Below, in pieces: positions 1 to 11,600 of a DNA stretch of 64,000 nt. The DNA is from Ricinus communis (Eukaryota > Streptophyta > Magnoliopsida > Malpighiales > Euphorbiaceae): positions 2,914,001 to 2,978,000 of the forward strand of contig NC_063256.1 of the NCBI RefSeq assembly GCF_019578655.1, given 5' to 3'. The position numbers and the translations under genes are program-made. Under the pieces are notes generated by a model. That model did no database searches and was not told where the DNA came from. It saw nothing but the letters and a program-made list of their open reading frames with translations. How positions within the stretch are numbered: position 1 is the first letter of the stretch; every line of letters begins with the position of its first letter.

Positions 1-2285
1 AGTTGTCCTCATCAGACACAATAAAATGGCATAGCTGAGAGGAAGCATAGACATATTTCAGAGACTGCTCGAGCTCTTCGGCTGCATGTCAAATAACCCA
101 AGATATTTTGGGCTGAGAGTATTTCCACAGCTGTTTACTTGATTAATCATCTACCCACTCCATTGTTAGGTAACATCTCTCATTTGCAAAAATTATTTGG
201 CTATGCTCCCAAGTAAAATTTACTTCGAGTTTTTGGATGTACTTGTTATGCTCTTTTGCCACCTTCAGAACGTTCAAAATTGGATGCAAAATCTGTTCGT
301 TGTATATTTTTGGAATACTCTGAGACCCAAAAAGGTTACCGATGTTATGATTGGGAAGCAAAGAAATTAAGGATTTCTAGAAATGTCATATTTTTTAAAG
401 ATACTTTCTATTTTTCTACTTTCTCTTCTTCTTTGTCATTTGTACAAACATGTGTTCCTTTGTCTTGCTTTCCCAACCATGTGCAGACTATCTTGACGTA
501 CCAGCGAAGGCCTCGAGTTCCCCCAACTATGCCTCTATCTTCACCAACTCTGGATTCAGGTAATCTTTCTTCCTCTCCTCCACCACCATTACTATCCATT
601 CCACCATCATTAATACATACTTCGCCACCATTACCACCCACTGCACAACCTTTATTTCGAAGAACCACTCATGTAATTAAAACTCCTGATCGTCTTTGTT
701 TATTTACTGCACTTGATCCTTTTTATATTCCTCAATCTTATAAACAAGCAGTAGAAAGTGCAGAGTGGTACAGTGCTATGAATGAGGAACTCAAGGCCTT
801 AGAAAATAACCAGACATGGGAAATGGTTCCTTCTCCTATAGACCATCCTACGGTGGGTTGTCGATGGGTCTATATTGTTAAAGTTAAGGCTGATGGTTCA
901 TTAGATCATTATAAAGCTCGTTTGGTAACTCAAGGCTTTACTCAAGAATATGGCATCGATTATGATAAGACTTTTGCTCCTGTTGCAAAAATGACTACTG
1001 TTCGCACTTTGATAGCCATAGCTGCAGTACAAAATTGGGACATCACCCAAATGGATGTCAAAAATGCTTTTCTCAATGGTGATTTATCTGAGACCGTTTA
1101 TATGCGTCCACCACCTGGATATCCTACAGCATCAAATATGGTTTGCAAATTACGCAAGGCTCTTTATGGCTTGAAACAAGCACCACGTGCATGGTTTTTT
1201 AAATTAGAAGGTGTGTTGCTAGCCGCTAGTTATCAACAAAGTCACAATGATTACTCCTTGTTTATTCATTCCTCCCCTCAAGGCAGGGTTTTTGTTCTCA
1301 TCTATGTTGATGATATTTTAATAACCGGAGGTGATTCTTCATAACGCCAACAACTCAAAGACTCTACTTCAGCAATCTTTTCAAATGAAAGATTTAGGGC
1401 CTGCTGCATATTTTCTTGGAATTGAGATTTTTATATCTTCAACTGGGTATTTTCTTAGTTAGCGGAAATACACCAAAGACGTTATTAGTTTGTCTTATTG
1501 ATGATAAAGTTGTGGATACTCCACTTGAGCTTAATGTCAAATATAGTCGCACTGATGGTGAACCACTTTCTGATCCAGCTTTTTATCGCAGTATTATTGG
1601 TAGCTTGGTATATCTCACTGTTACTATACTTGATATTGCACATGTTGTGCATATTGTTAGTCATTTTATGTCAAATCCTCGTATTTTATATCTCACTGTC
1701 GTTCACCGTATCATTCGCTACCTTCGATCTACTTCAACCATGGGTTTATATTATCCTTCGAGTTCTTCTTCAGTTTTACATGCCTTTTCTAATGCTGATT
1801 ACACAGGTTGTCTAGATACTCGACGATCTACCACCGAATATTGCATTTTTCTTGGACAGTCTTTTCTTTCTTGGAAGTCCAAAAAGCAGCCAACCGTGTC
1901 CAAATCTTCTACTGAATCAGAATATAGATCCATGTCATCAGCTTGTGGTGAAATTATTTGGCTACAAAGACTGTTACAAGATTTTGGCATTTTCCTTACC
2001 TCCCCCACTCCTTTGTATTGTAACAATGAAAGCACCACTAAAATTGCTAGTAATCCAGTTTTTCACAAACGTACTAAGCACATTGAAGTAGACTGTCATT
2101 TTGTTCGAGAGAAGTTTGAACAAGGCCTCATTACTCTTTCTTATATTTCATCTCGAGAACAATTGGCTGATTTCTTTACAAAATCACAGACCAAATCTTC
2201 TCACAACTTTTATCGCAACAAACTGATGTTGTTCCATCATCAGTTTGAGGGGGAGTATGCAAGGAAAGAGCAGAAATTAAAGTAA
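1..2285 (+). pseudogene. Copia gag-pol polyprotein remnant (integrase end, RT, RNase H)
   Basis: Frame reading gives the integrase C-terminal part (FWAE...AVYLINHLPTP, then VFGCTCYALLPPSERSKLD) over about 90-330. Reverse transcriptase follows over about 760-1340, with WYSAMNEELKALE, DVKNAFLNGDL, LYGLKQAPRAW and the catalytic YVDDILITG near 1300-1325. RNase H follows over about 1780-2230, with [30 protein letters not shown] and [13 protein letters not shown]. Breaks: in-frame TAA after HVK (about 90) and after GYAPK (about 213), TAA at 1342-1344 just after the YVDD region, and a frameshift before [15 protein letters not shown] (about 1385). Original function was polyprotein processing, reverse transcription and integration; it is now dead. 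Confidence 0.93.
2247..2257 (+). other. Copia polypurine tract
   Basis: GAGGGGGAGTA directly precedes the TG that begins the 3' LTR. This is the usual plus-strand primer site of plant copia elements, which often read TTGAGGGGGAG. It fixes the LTR start at 2258. Confidence 0.8.
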
Positions 2286-2468
2286 TTGCCAGATTTGCCA
2301 TTGTAAATTAACTGCTATATTTATGTATATATTAGCTGCTGTAATTGTGCAATATATATTAGCTATTATTGACTTTGTACAATATAAATACAGGGCTGTT
2401 GCCCAAGAATAAATCATCCAAAAATCATTCTCATCTTATCTCTTTACTCATAGTATTATTTGTTAACA
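2258..2468 (+). repeat. Copia 3' LTR (about 211 bp)
   Basis: The repeat begins with TG right after the polypurine tract and ends with TTAACA, so it has TG...CA termini. Inside are a TATA box (TATAAATA at 2383-2390) and a polyadenylation signal (AATAAA at 2408-2413), in the order expected for U3-R-U5. The matching 5' LTR lies left of the window. The right edge is set by the return of gypsy integrase sequence at 2469. Confidence 0.75.
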
Positions 2469-5030
2469 AAGACATCTGTTAACGACCTCTGACTGGCCAT
2501 TTGTTTATGGGTGGGCAGTTGATTTTAGCAGCCCCACACCTTGCAATTTAAACAGGTCTTCCCAAAAAGAACTGATGAATATAGGGTCCTTGTCACTCAT
2601 TATCGAGGATGGTGTACCATGAAGCTTAAATACATTGGTAAGAAATAATTAGACAACAGTAGTAGCAGTATAAGGGTGACAGAAAGCTAGAAAATGAGCA
2701 TACTTGCTCAATCTGTCAACTACCACCAAGATGACATCCTTCCTTATGACTTTGGTAAACCCTTAATGAAACCCATACTAATATCTATCCATATGCCTTC
2801 TGGTACAGGTAGTGGCTGCAAGAGTCTAGGTACATTCACATTCTCAGGCTTATAGGTTTGGCATGTGGTACAACCCCTTACATAATTCCTCACATCCCTG
2901 TCAATGCCTTTCCAATAAAACAACAGCTTAACTCTTTCTACAGTAGCTTGCATACCTGAATGTCCTCCCATAGCAGAACTATGCATGGGTTGCAATATCT
3001 TATGCCTGAGCTGATAATCGAGCCCAACCATCAACCTTCCTTTTCTTCTCAACAAGCCATTAATTAAGTTATAAAGACTTTGAGTTAGTGTACCAGATTG
3101 TAATGCTGCCTGATAGCCTGAATTTTGGAATCTTTTTTTCCAGCTAGCCTCAATTTCCGAAAGCAAATTACTCATAGGAGAAGAAAGTGTTATAGCAGCT
3201 AATCGGGATGCTGGTAGCCTAGAAAGGGCATCAGCAGCTGTGTTGTCCCTTCCCTTTTTGTAAGAAATTTCAAAATCATATCCAAACAGCCTAGCAATGT
3301 AATTTTGTTGATGAGCAATTGTAATTCTTTGCTCCAAAAGGAATTTCAAGCAGTGGTGGTCCGTTTTGATCAAGAAATGTCTGTAGGCAATGTAGTGGTC
3401 CCACTTCTTTACTATATAAACTACAGCTAGTAGTTCTTTCTCATATATCAGAAAGTGACAAGTGTCTAGGTGCTAGTGCCTTGTTGATATAAGCTATAGG
3501 GTGAGACTCTTGCATAAGGACCGCCTCTATGCCCATGTCACATGAATCTGTCACACTAACAAAGACCTCATCTTGTGAAGGTAAAGCCAATACAAGAGCT
3601 GCAGTTAAGGCATCCTTCAATGATAAAAAGGTTGATTCTGCTACAGGGCTCCAAACAAAGCTGTCCTTTAATAATTCTGTCAGAGGCTTGCTTACCACCC
3701 CATAACCTCTTATAAACCTCCTGTAATACCCAGATAATCCTAAAAATCCTCTTAATTGCTTCAAGTTCTTAGGTGTAGGCCAATTTGCTACAGCTTCCAC
3801 AGTAGATACCCCAAATGCTCATCTTAGCAAAGAGTTGATGTTCCTGTAGTTTCTGAAAAACAACCCTCAAATGCTCCAAGTGAGCCTGCATATCCTTGTT
3901 GTAGATGAGTATGTCATTAAAAAATAACAGCACAAATCTTCTGAGTAAGGGTCTGAAAGTTTCATTCATTAGGCTTTGAAAGGTAGAGGGAGCATTCGTA
4001 AGACCAAAGGGCATCACCACAAATTCATAATGACCTTCATATGTGACTTAAAGGTTGTTTTGTGAATATCTTTCGGGGTACATTCTGATATGATGATAGC
4101 CTGATCTAAGGTCTATTTTGGAGAACACAACAACCCCATGAAGTTCATCCAGTAGTTCCTCAATCACAGGTGTATGGAATCTATCCTTTACTATGTGTTT
4201 ATTGAGTTCCCTATAATCTATACTCCAGCTATAATCTTTTTTTTTAACCAAAACTATAAGAGATGAGAAGGGGCCCACACTAGGTTGAATTATACCTTTC
4301 TGCAAAAGTTCCTGAATCATGTTCTCAATTACTGTCTTTTGAAGAGGTGAGTATTTGTAAGGTCTTATATTCACAGGTTTGGAAACCCCTATAAGTGGAA
4401 TCCTGTGGTCATGTGTTTTGTGGGGAGGTAATGCCTTAGGTTGTTCAAATAGACACTTAAACTCTAATAATAACTGTGTGAGTTTAGAATCTTTTACCAT
4501 AACAGCGTCTGCAACATCCAGAGTAGTGTCCTTTGAGTGCTCCTGAACTTTTATTGCATAAGCTACTGCTGAGTTATGCTGCAATAATTTGGTCATTATG
4601 CTATCAGAAATCAGCTTTATCGAAGTTGAATTCACTCCTTGAAGATGGAACCTCTGTCCCTTGATGGAGAATGACATTTTGAGCTGCTCAAAATTCCAAG
4701 GAATGTCACTAAAGGTGGACAACCACTGAACCCCCAACACCATTTCACAAACCCCAAGAGGCATTACTAAGAAATCAGCTACAAAGTTTTAGCCCTGCAC
4801 ACTCCAAGTAAACTGTTGGCACATGTAATTACATTTCACCTAGTGTCCATCAACAATTGTTATGTTTACTGGATTAATTATGTGCAGCTTACAGCCTAAT
4901 CGCCTAGCAACCATTAAATCTAGGAAGTTATTCGTGCTTCTAGAATCAATCAGCAAATGAATAGGTCTTTTCTTATGATTACCAATTATTCTCATAGTCT
5001 GATAAGCCTTCCCGGTTAAGCCCTCCATGG
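2469..5030 (-). pseudogene. Gypsy pol remnant (protease, RT, RNase H, integrase)
   Basis: The protease site reads LIDSRSTNNFLD (about 4930), where the family has DSGST, so the active-site glycine is changed. RT segments lie at 3769-4764 and include LVKKKDYSWSIDYRELN and KIDLRSGYHHIRM. The catalytic box reads FFNDILIYN (about 3905-3930) where FxDD is expected, so one catalytic aspartate is lost. RNase H and the linker (3441-3700) include VTDSCDMGIEAVLMQ. The integrase H2C2 finger (HSSAMGGHSGMQATVERVK...CTTCQTYK, about 2850-2990) is followed by the core, which ends at STAHP-stop-TNGQSEVVNRCL at the copia junction. Frame changes occur near 4045, 3795 and 3400. Confidence 0.9.
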
Positions 5031-5079
5031 CATGTAATTAGATTGACAGATTGACATCTGAATAGGTCTTTCTCTTCTG

Positions 5080-6264
5080 GGTAATCTTGCACTACCACGA
5101 TATGGAGATGCCTCTTCTTGCACTTGTGGCCTGGAGTAAACTTCTCATCACACCAAAAACACAAGTTCTTAGCCCCTTTTTCATTTAATTCTTCATCCTA
5201 ACCTTCTAGTTCTAGAGAGTGTATATTTGGTGGTTAATGCATGAGTGATTTAGATAGTATTGGATGAGGCCTGTTTGGGCAATTGATTAAAGTAGGTAGT
5301 AATGGAGGTTTTATGTTTAATGGAGTGAGTTTACTAAAATTGCCAGTGTTGATAGAGATTGAAGAAGGGTTTGGAGTTATTTGAGGTCGGTTGGCACAAG
5401 TTTTTGGCAATTTAGTAGCTCTCAAATACGATTCTTGCATACGAGCTAAAGCATAAGCTTGTTGCAAGCTTTTTGGACCAACATGCGTACAGGAATTTTG
5501 ATATCATCTTTTAACCCACTCAGAAAGCAACTTAGTGAGTAGTCCCCTAACAGACTGACCTTGTGGGAAAGGCTGTCAAATGCCTCTAAGTATTCTTGGA
5601 GGGTACCCGTCTGCATAAAACCTTCGAGGTCAGCCATTGGGTCTTCATAGATTTTCTCACCAAATCTCCCTTTAAGAGCCTCTATATACTCGTCCTATGG
5701 AGGTTTTTCAGTTCTACTTCTATTCTTAACAAATGTTTGGTGCCACTGCAATGCCTTTCCTTCCATGTGTATCGCAGCCAACTTCACTCTAGCATTGGAA
5801 GGTGTAAAATCAATTTGTAAGAAGCGCTCACACTTTGAACAACCAGCCCTCCAAATCCTCTCCATCAAATTTGAGAAATTCTATTTTGGTGAATCGTGTG
5901 GCCATTTAGTAGTTGTTATTATTAGGTGTATGTGTTTGGCTAGCTAGATCAATAAAGAAAGAAGTAAATAGGTGTGCATTTTTAGCAAGCGCTGGGTTTT
6001 GATCATTGGTGGCATTCTCATTAGCTGGGTTCAATTGAGTGCTGGGATAGGTGTTAGGAGATGGAGAAGAAGATGCAGTAGGTGTTGGTGATGGGTTGTG
6101 GGTGTTAATGGAAGAAATGAGTGTCGTAAGTTTACCAATCATGCCGGTGAATAATTGTTCTTGTTTCTGGTTATTTTCTTGAAGCATATGCCTTTCACCA
6201 TACTATGAATGGATTCTTCCATTTTCTTCATTTACTGCAAACGAGTATTTTCTGCCACCGCCAT
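5080..6264 (-). pseudogene. Gypsy gag remnant with CCHC zinc knuckle
   Basis: The ATG at 6264 opens MAVAENTRLQ and is followed at codon 11 by a TAA stop. Later segments in shifting frames show a Ser/Pro/Thr-rich linker (5906-6187), a retrotransposon gag core with the typical LEGFMQTGTLQEYLEAFD phrase (about 5560-5640) and a zinc knuckle CFWCDEKFTPGHKC (CX2CX4HX4C, about 5115-5161). Gag would have formed the virus-like particle and packaged the element RNA. Several frame changes show this copy is dead. Confidence 0.85.
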
Positions 6265-6333
6265 AGATGAGCAAAGTAAGCTGTTTGGATGTTAGAGAGC
6301 AGGAGTATATTGATTCAAGCACCAAGGATTGAT

Positions 6334-6345
6334 GCTCTGATACCA
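6334..6345 (-). other. Gypsy primer binding site (tRNA-iMet type)
   Basis: The minus strand reads TGGTATCAGAGC, the standard plant retrotransposon primer site complementary to the 3' end of initiator tRNA-Met. It lies two bases inside the CA that ends the 5' LTR, which starts at 6348 on the plus strand. This sets the element's orientation. Confidence 0.9.
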
Positions 6346-6347
6346 GA

Positions 6348-6440
6348 TGATTCAACTAAAAGTGAATATCAGAATTTAGAAGAAGAAGGAGGTTAGATGA
6401 GAGACAAAATAATTCAGTTTTCAATTTTACTCATAACAAA
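6348..6440 (-). repeat. Gypsy 5' LTR, inner end (outer limit unresolved)
   Basis: The minus-strand LTR ends ...TTGAATCA immediately before the primer binding site, which is the canonical CA terminus. No paired LTR is present in the window, so its length cannot be measured. AT-rich sequence continues to about 6550 with no clear edge. Confidence 0.55.
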
Positions 6441-7059
6441 ATAATATTAATAGAAGTATTTGAAAAATAGAATCTCTATATTTTCTTCAGTTTTCTATGT
6501 GTCCAGTAAAATAAATATAAAAAAAATCAACCATTTCTAATAAAAAAATAATGTCACTTTTTAAAATTAATTTGATATATTTAAAATGCAACTAGTAAAT
6601 TTAAATCCTGTTTTTTCTGCAAACAGTTGTAAATCTGTTCAATTTTTATTTTTTTTAAACCATAGGGATTAGTGTTTACTGATCAAATCAATAGTTAATA
6701 CACCAGTTAGAAAAGATGAACCACTATTTCTTTTAAATTGTTCAGCTCTGTTGTTGTTAATAGAATAATACTCTTCATATTTTTCTTTAAGAAAAAAGAA
6801 AAAAAGATTATGGTTCATAAAATCAAAGTGATGTCCCACCCAAGGCTATTTAGATAAATTGAATGCATTTGGTGCCATAAAAACCCAACATCGTTGCTCC
6901 TACGGGTGGATTTGATTCGTTTCTTTCTTATCCTCAAAATACCTTCAAATTAAAGGAGGGGAGAAACAGACTGATGTTAGCTCAGCGGATGTCCTTGAAG
7001 AAGGAAAAACATTTCCAAGCAGTTAAAAACAAAAACTATTAAAGCCTCTTCAGAAAGAA
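6441..7059. other. Intergenic: retroelement edge and upstream region of the cyclophilin gene
   Basis: AT-rich sequence follows the gypsy LTR end, then about 200 bp of more mixed composition runs up to the cyclophilin ATG. I see no coding potential. A clear TATA box could not be assigned. Confidence 0.4.
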
Positions 7060-8369
7060 ATGTTGCAGAGCCCCAAAATCATCCATTCCTCCCTTAAGCT
7101 TCAATCCCCACTACCGCCAGCACCATCTCCTCCAGAAATCCAAAACATACCCACTTCACCATCTTTTCCTATCATCAAACAGTGCTGCAATTTTTCGCGC
7201 AGAGAGCTTGCAATCTTTAGCAACTCTTCGTTGCTGCTTCTGTTGAGCTCTCAAACCCTTCAACCATTCAATCTGTCAAAAGCACAGGCCGAGGAAAACT
7301 TGCCAGGCACCAGCGAGAATGATCAACAAGAAGAGAAGTTGAGTACTAGTTCAAACTGCAGCAGTAACACTACAACAAAGAAAGCATTTCTTGATATATC
7401 CATTGATGGAAAACCTGTTGGCCGCATTGTCATTGGATTAAACGGAGAGAGTACCCCAACTGGAGTTGCTAGGTTTAGCAGCCTTGTAAGTGGAGCTGCT
7501 GGTATTAGCTACAGAAGAAAGGAGTTCATCAAAATCATGCCAAATTATGTGCAACATGGCGGGGTGAGATCATATGGTGTGGATGCTGAGCTTGCAAAGA
7601 GCACAGGAAGTAACTTGGCGGCTGAAAGTCTTGCAGATGAATGGGACAGAGAGAATGAGTGTTCAGGCATCAAGAATTTGGCAGGAACTGTTAGCATAAT
7701 TGTAAGGGATCCATTAAAACCGCCTCCTAAGTTGAAGTTAATTGCAAGAAAAGGGAAGCTAGAGATTGATCAAGAAGAGGTTGGAACTGACCCGAATGGC
7801 ACAGAGTTCGTGATTGCCACAAAGGATTCTCCAGAGCTGGATGCCTCAAATCTGGTGATTGGAAGAGTGCTGGAAGGTATGGAAGTTGTGGAGAAAATTG
7901 GACAAGTGAAGACGGTGCAAGAGAATACTAGTTCCCCTTATTTCAGGTGAGTTCACAATTCTGGCAGTTTTCTTGCAGAACATCGTCCCATACCCTGCAT
8001 AAAAATCCCAGTAGCTGTAGGCAGTGCACTCTAAGTCCTTGTCGATGTTAAAATAATGGCCAATTGGCCATAAAAGAACAAGAAAAGAATAACTAAACGA
8101 GAGAAACAAAACAAACGGTTAAATATATCAAACTATTACACGGTGAAATAATCATTTCCCAATTGATACAAAAATCCTCGACTGGTAATGTCAGATCTTC
8201 AGACTCCATTGCATTATCACCGAATGAACTTATAATAAATTTTATACTGTTTTTCCTGGTGAGCAGAGTCGCCAAGCTCATAGGGGACAAGAGAGCTGTT
8301 GTTGCAGAAAGAGGCTTCAACAGACCATACTCAAAGGTGGTCGTCACAAATTGCGGCTTGATGGAATAA
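7060..8369 (+). CDS. CYP26-2: Thylakoid-lumen cyclophilin-type peptidyl-prolyl isomerase, CYP26-2-like
   Basis: Two exons, 7060-7946 and 8267-8369, encode 329 residues. The donor (TTTCAG/GTGAGT) and acceptor (GAGCAG) join codon AG|A in frame, and the second exon supplies the conserved tail GDKRAVVAERGFNRPYSKVVV. Residues 1-45 are Ser/Pro-rich, like a plastid transit peptide. R47-R48 precede a hydrophobic stretch and AQA at 75-77, a twin-arginine thylakoid-lumen signal. The cyclophilin-like fold starts near residue 107 (KAFLDISIDGKPVGRIVIGL). Where canonical cyclophilins have FHR, this protein has FIK (FIKIMPNYVQHGG), so the catalytic arginine is lysine and the isomerase activity may be weak or absent. 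Length and architecture match plant CYP26-2. It converges with the C3HC gene, with stop codons about 316 bp apart. Confidence 0.88.
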
Positions 8370-8685
8370 CACCAAATGCTCATTTGGTGCTCTTTTCTTT
8401 CCTTTTTCCTCCCTAATGAACAGAGCACAATTGCATCCAAAAATGAATTCTATTGCTATTCCTGTCAAAGTTTCACGTGTTTAAAAATGTGGCAATGTAA
8501 AATTGGGCTGTAAAATTTGTGGGGCTACTGTAGTGCCAAACCTAATGTTACAACAACTGCATGGTTTTGATTCGTCATTTCCGAGATCACTGCATCTATA
8601 CCATGTACAAGACACTGGCAGTCCAAGCCAATATAATGTTTGGACACATGTTAGACTTCCTGAAAAATCAGCTGCACCGGATGCT
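8370..8685. other. Intergenic between convergent genes (3' UTR space)
   Basis: This short stretch separates two facing stop codons and presumably holds both 3' UTRs. No other feature is seen. Confidence 0.5.
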
Positions 8686-11600
8686 TCAGTTAGAACCAAG
8701 AGTGGGTTTCAATCTTTTCGATGACGATGGAGATCTGAAGAGCTTTCTGACTGATGCAATGGGATCGTCCGCCTATTAAATTATGTTAGAAAGCCAAAAG
8801 TCAGTAACCTATACATGATAACAGCAGAATGCAGACAGTTGACCAGAATAAACCTCAAATATAATGGTACAAGATGGATCGCATTAATGGACATGGTCAT
8901 GGAATCTTGAAGTCCATTCATCACTATCACATCAACCTGTGCATTAACATGACAATGTTGTACTTTGTCACAAGCTCAATAGGCTTTACGTGGCTTTCCC
9001 ATCATAATCGCAGATCCCCTGCGGGGTTTGATGGAAAACATGGTATAACATGTTCTGGGTGTGTACAACCCCTCTATAATAGACCCTATTGCCATACATC
9101 ACTCATTTTACTAGTACCTTAGTGCTTCAAGAAGAAGAACATAAACTTCGCCTACCTTAATTTTGGGGGTGGACGCAGGAGAATTTGTAGAAGGACTAGA
9201 GTGTTCTTTCTGACGAAACAAAGCAAATAACGTCTGCTGCCATCCAGCTGCCCCACTGTTTGATGATACAATCCAGGGGCAAAAATGTCTGTGCTGCCTA
9301 ATTGGATCAAACTCCATTGCTTTGTCGGATAGTTGCTTTAACTCCTTTCCTGGAGTGAGAAATACTGTTGACTTAAATCTATCATGCACAACAAACTCTC
9401 ATGCCAATCAAGAAAAAGAAGAGCATTTGACAATTAAGAGCAAATTCTGCAAATGCATGAAAAATAAATTTAAGATGATGAACTACAGATCAGAACTACA
9501 CCAAAAGATTTGTTATGCCATGATATGACGATATAGACAACCAGAAATTGTCATTTTCATCATTTTGCCAACCCAGTATCAAGTTTATTCAAAAGGATCA
9601 CACTTCTTCCTTGAGAGAAGGTTTTAGATTCTCTGAAGGTTCTTAGACTACTGAACTCAATTAATTCTAACAAGGACTCAGAAAACCTTAGAAAAGAACA
9701 TATGCCACAGCCAGTCTCCTGAAAATTTTCTAGCAACAATTCTTAAAACATAAACTTTCCTACCGCCAAGAAGTTATTTCAGAAGATTTTTACTAAAGAT
9801 ACGTGGTTTTTACTATCACCACTGTCACCAGTGAATGAAGGAAAATTAGCCTCTACTTCCTGTTTTCTGCTTTGGATATAGCTTCTACAACAATCTGCCT
9901 TACAATGCTCAGGAATCTATTAGGAAATTCTGGTACTAGAACTGGGTCCAGTTAGTTTGATAAGGAGCATAAGTTGGCCGAGCAGTGAAAAATGTTTTAC
10001 AGTCAGGATGTATTTTCCCATCTTGGAGGGAAAACATAAAAGCAGGCAGATCATCATGACGGATTCTCCCTAGCTGCAATCATACTCTATGGGCATTTTC
10101 CAATACTGAGTAGTATGTAAGAAGCAGCCAACATGGAATGTAAACCGCATAATAATTTATGGAGTACTTAATAATTATGCTAGATAAGATTAAGAACCCT
10201 ATTAACATAATGAACTCATGTAAGAATTCGTCACTCCTTTTGAAGTAAGGTTGATGAAACATTGAGGTAAGAAATTCCTCAATTTGTTGCATCTGGTTCA
10301 GCTATTTCAACTAACGTGAAGAAGAATTCATTACATTACAGTATCATAAGCAAATGTGACAGCTGAATCACTTGAAACCTCTTTCTATATTTATTTTTCG
10401 CATTCTAATCACCATTTAAACTCTATCAAAATATAGGTGGAACAAGGTAGATTATGGATTCATGGAAGAAACTTCTATCTAAAACTCTAAACTAAGCCTA
10501 TTTGTCTATATCTGTCCTCCTGAAATTGGTATCTCAAAAACCAGAAATACGGCATAACACTCAAAAAGTGAATGTACTGGATATGACACCAGAATTTCAT
10601 ATTAAATCTGGTTCAGCTATGTTGGGAAGAGGTATGGTAACAATACTACTAGTTAATTACTAAATGAGAAGGTGATCAAATACATATGCAAGTCCGCAAT
10701 TACAGGAAAACATCATAAAAATGCTTGAAGGTTTGAAAATATAGATTTCACTTGAAGTACAAATATCTTTTAGTTAGACTTGACGGAAAATTATATCTCC
10801 ATTCATGTCTATAGTTAAAAGGAAAAAAACAGTTTTTCACCCTAATTAGTGCATCTTTATCAACATTAAAGTAACTTCAATATAATGGATAAGGAGCATG
10901 GAGACAAGGCATTTGGCTACTTACCCATACCATACGCAATAATTTCATTATTCAGAGGATTCTGGCCTCTCTGTTTGATGCCTTCCTGGCTTTTTGCCTG
11001 CCTGTTTGATGTGTCTTGAGTATTAGAATGAGTGATGCCTTTTCTTGAGTGTATCTTGTGAGCAATATCTTCTCCAGATTTAGTATTTGCTCCTGGAACC
11101 TGTTCTTGATCACAACTTTCAGAGGTATTATTCCCATCTCCAGTGGTGACGTTAGCACCTGGTTCAGAAACAGAAGATAGTCTAATTTGAGTACTATTAA
11201 AACTTCCTACTGATGAATCAAAGAAACCACCATTTTGTGATTTTTCAGAAAAATTTATTACTTAGACCAAAACCTTGAGCTTTATCTGGTGTGCTCTCTG
11301 TTGGACCTTCTGTACTAGAATCCTGCAGATATTTTTCTGAAAAGTTTCCTTCTATAACGAAATCCATTCCTTCCAACAACATGTAAAGGTCGGACTCCTT
11401 TCTAAGAGCAGAACCTTTTTCAACATTTTCAAGTTCCAAACAAGAAGATTGATCACCACTTGCATAACTACATTGGCCCTGATCAGGTGTTTTAGCTTCT
11501 GGTTGAGAAGCTTGTCCCGCTAAGCTTTCTTCTGCAACAACCTTTTCCTCCAAAGATAAATTCTTGTCATGAGATCCAGATTGCCTTTCTCGGTCATTGG

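Larger units (their letters stand above)
1..2468 (+). mobile_element. Ty1/copia LTR retrotransposon, 3' part with 3' LTR, 5' end outside window
   Basis: Pol domains appear in copia order: end of integrase, reverse transcriptase, RNase H, then polypurine tract and 3' LTR. The element entered a Ty3/gypsy integrase gene, whose sequence resumes directly after the LTR at 2469. The right-hand target site is probably AAGAC (2469-2473). Only the 3' half lies in the window. The coding region carries stops and a frameshift, so this copy cannot move on its own. Confidence 0.93.
2469..6440 (-). mobile_element. Ty3/gypsy LTR retrotransposon on the minus strand, interrupted by the copia element
   Basis: Reading the minus strand from high to low coordinates gives the end of the 5' LTR, a tRNA-Met primer binding site, gag with a zinc knuckle, protease, reverse transcriptase, RNase H and integrase: the Ty3/gypsy order. 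The integrase stops at the copia insertion, so the rest of integrase and the 3' LTR should lie left of the window beyond the copia 5' LTR. The outer edge of the 5' LTR is not resolved; 6440 is only where the recognisable U5-like sequence fades. Many stops and frameshifts make it inactive. Confidence 0.9.

Noticed and set aside
8561..8779. Open frame on the plus strand over the last C3HC exon
   Set aside because: It is antisense to the real terminal exon (8686-8772) and has no recognisable domain.
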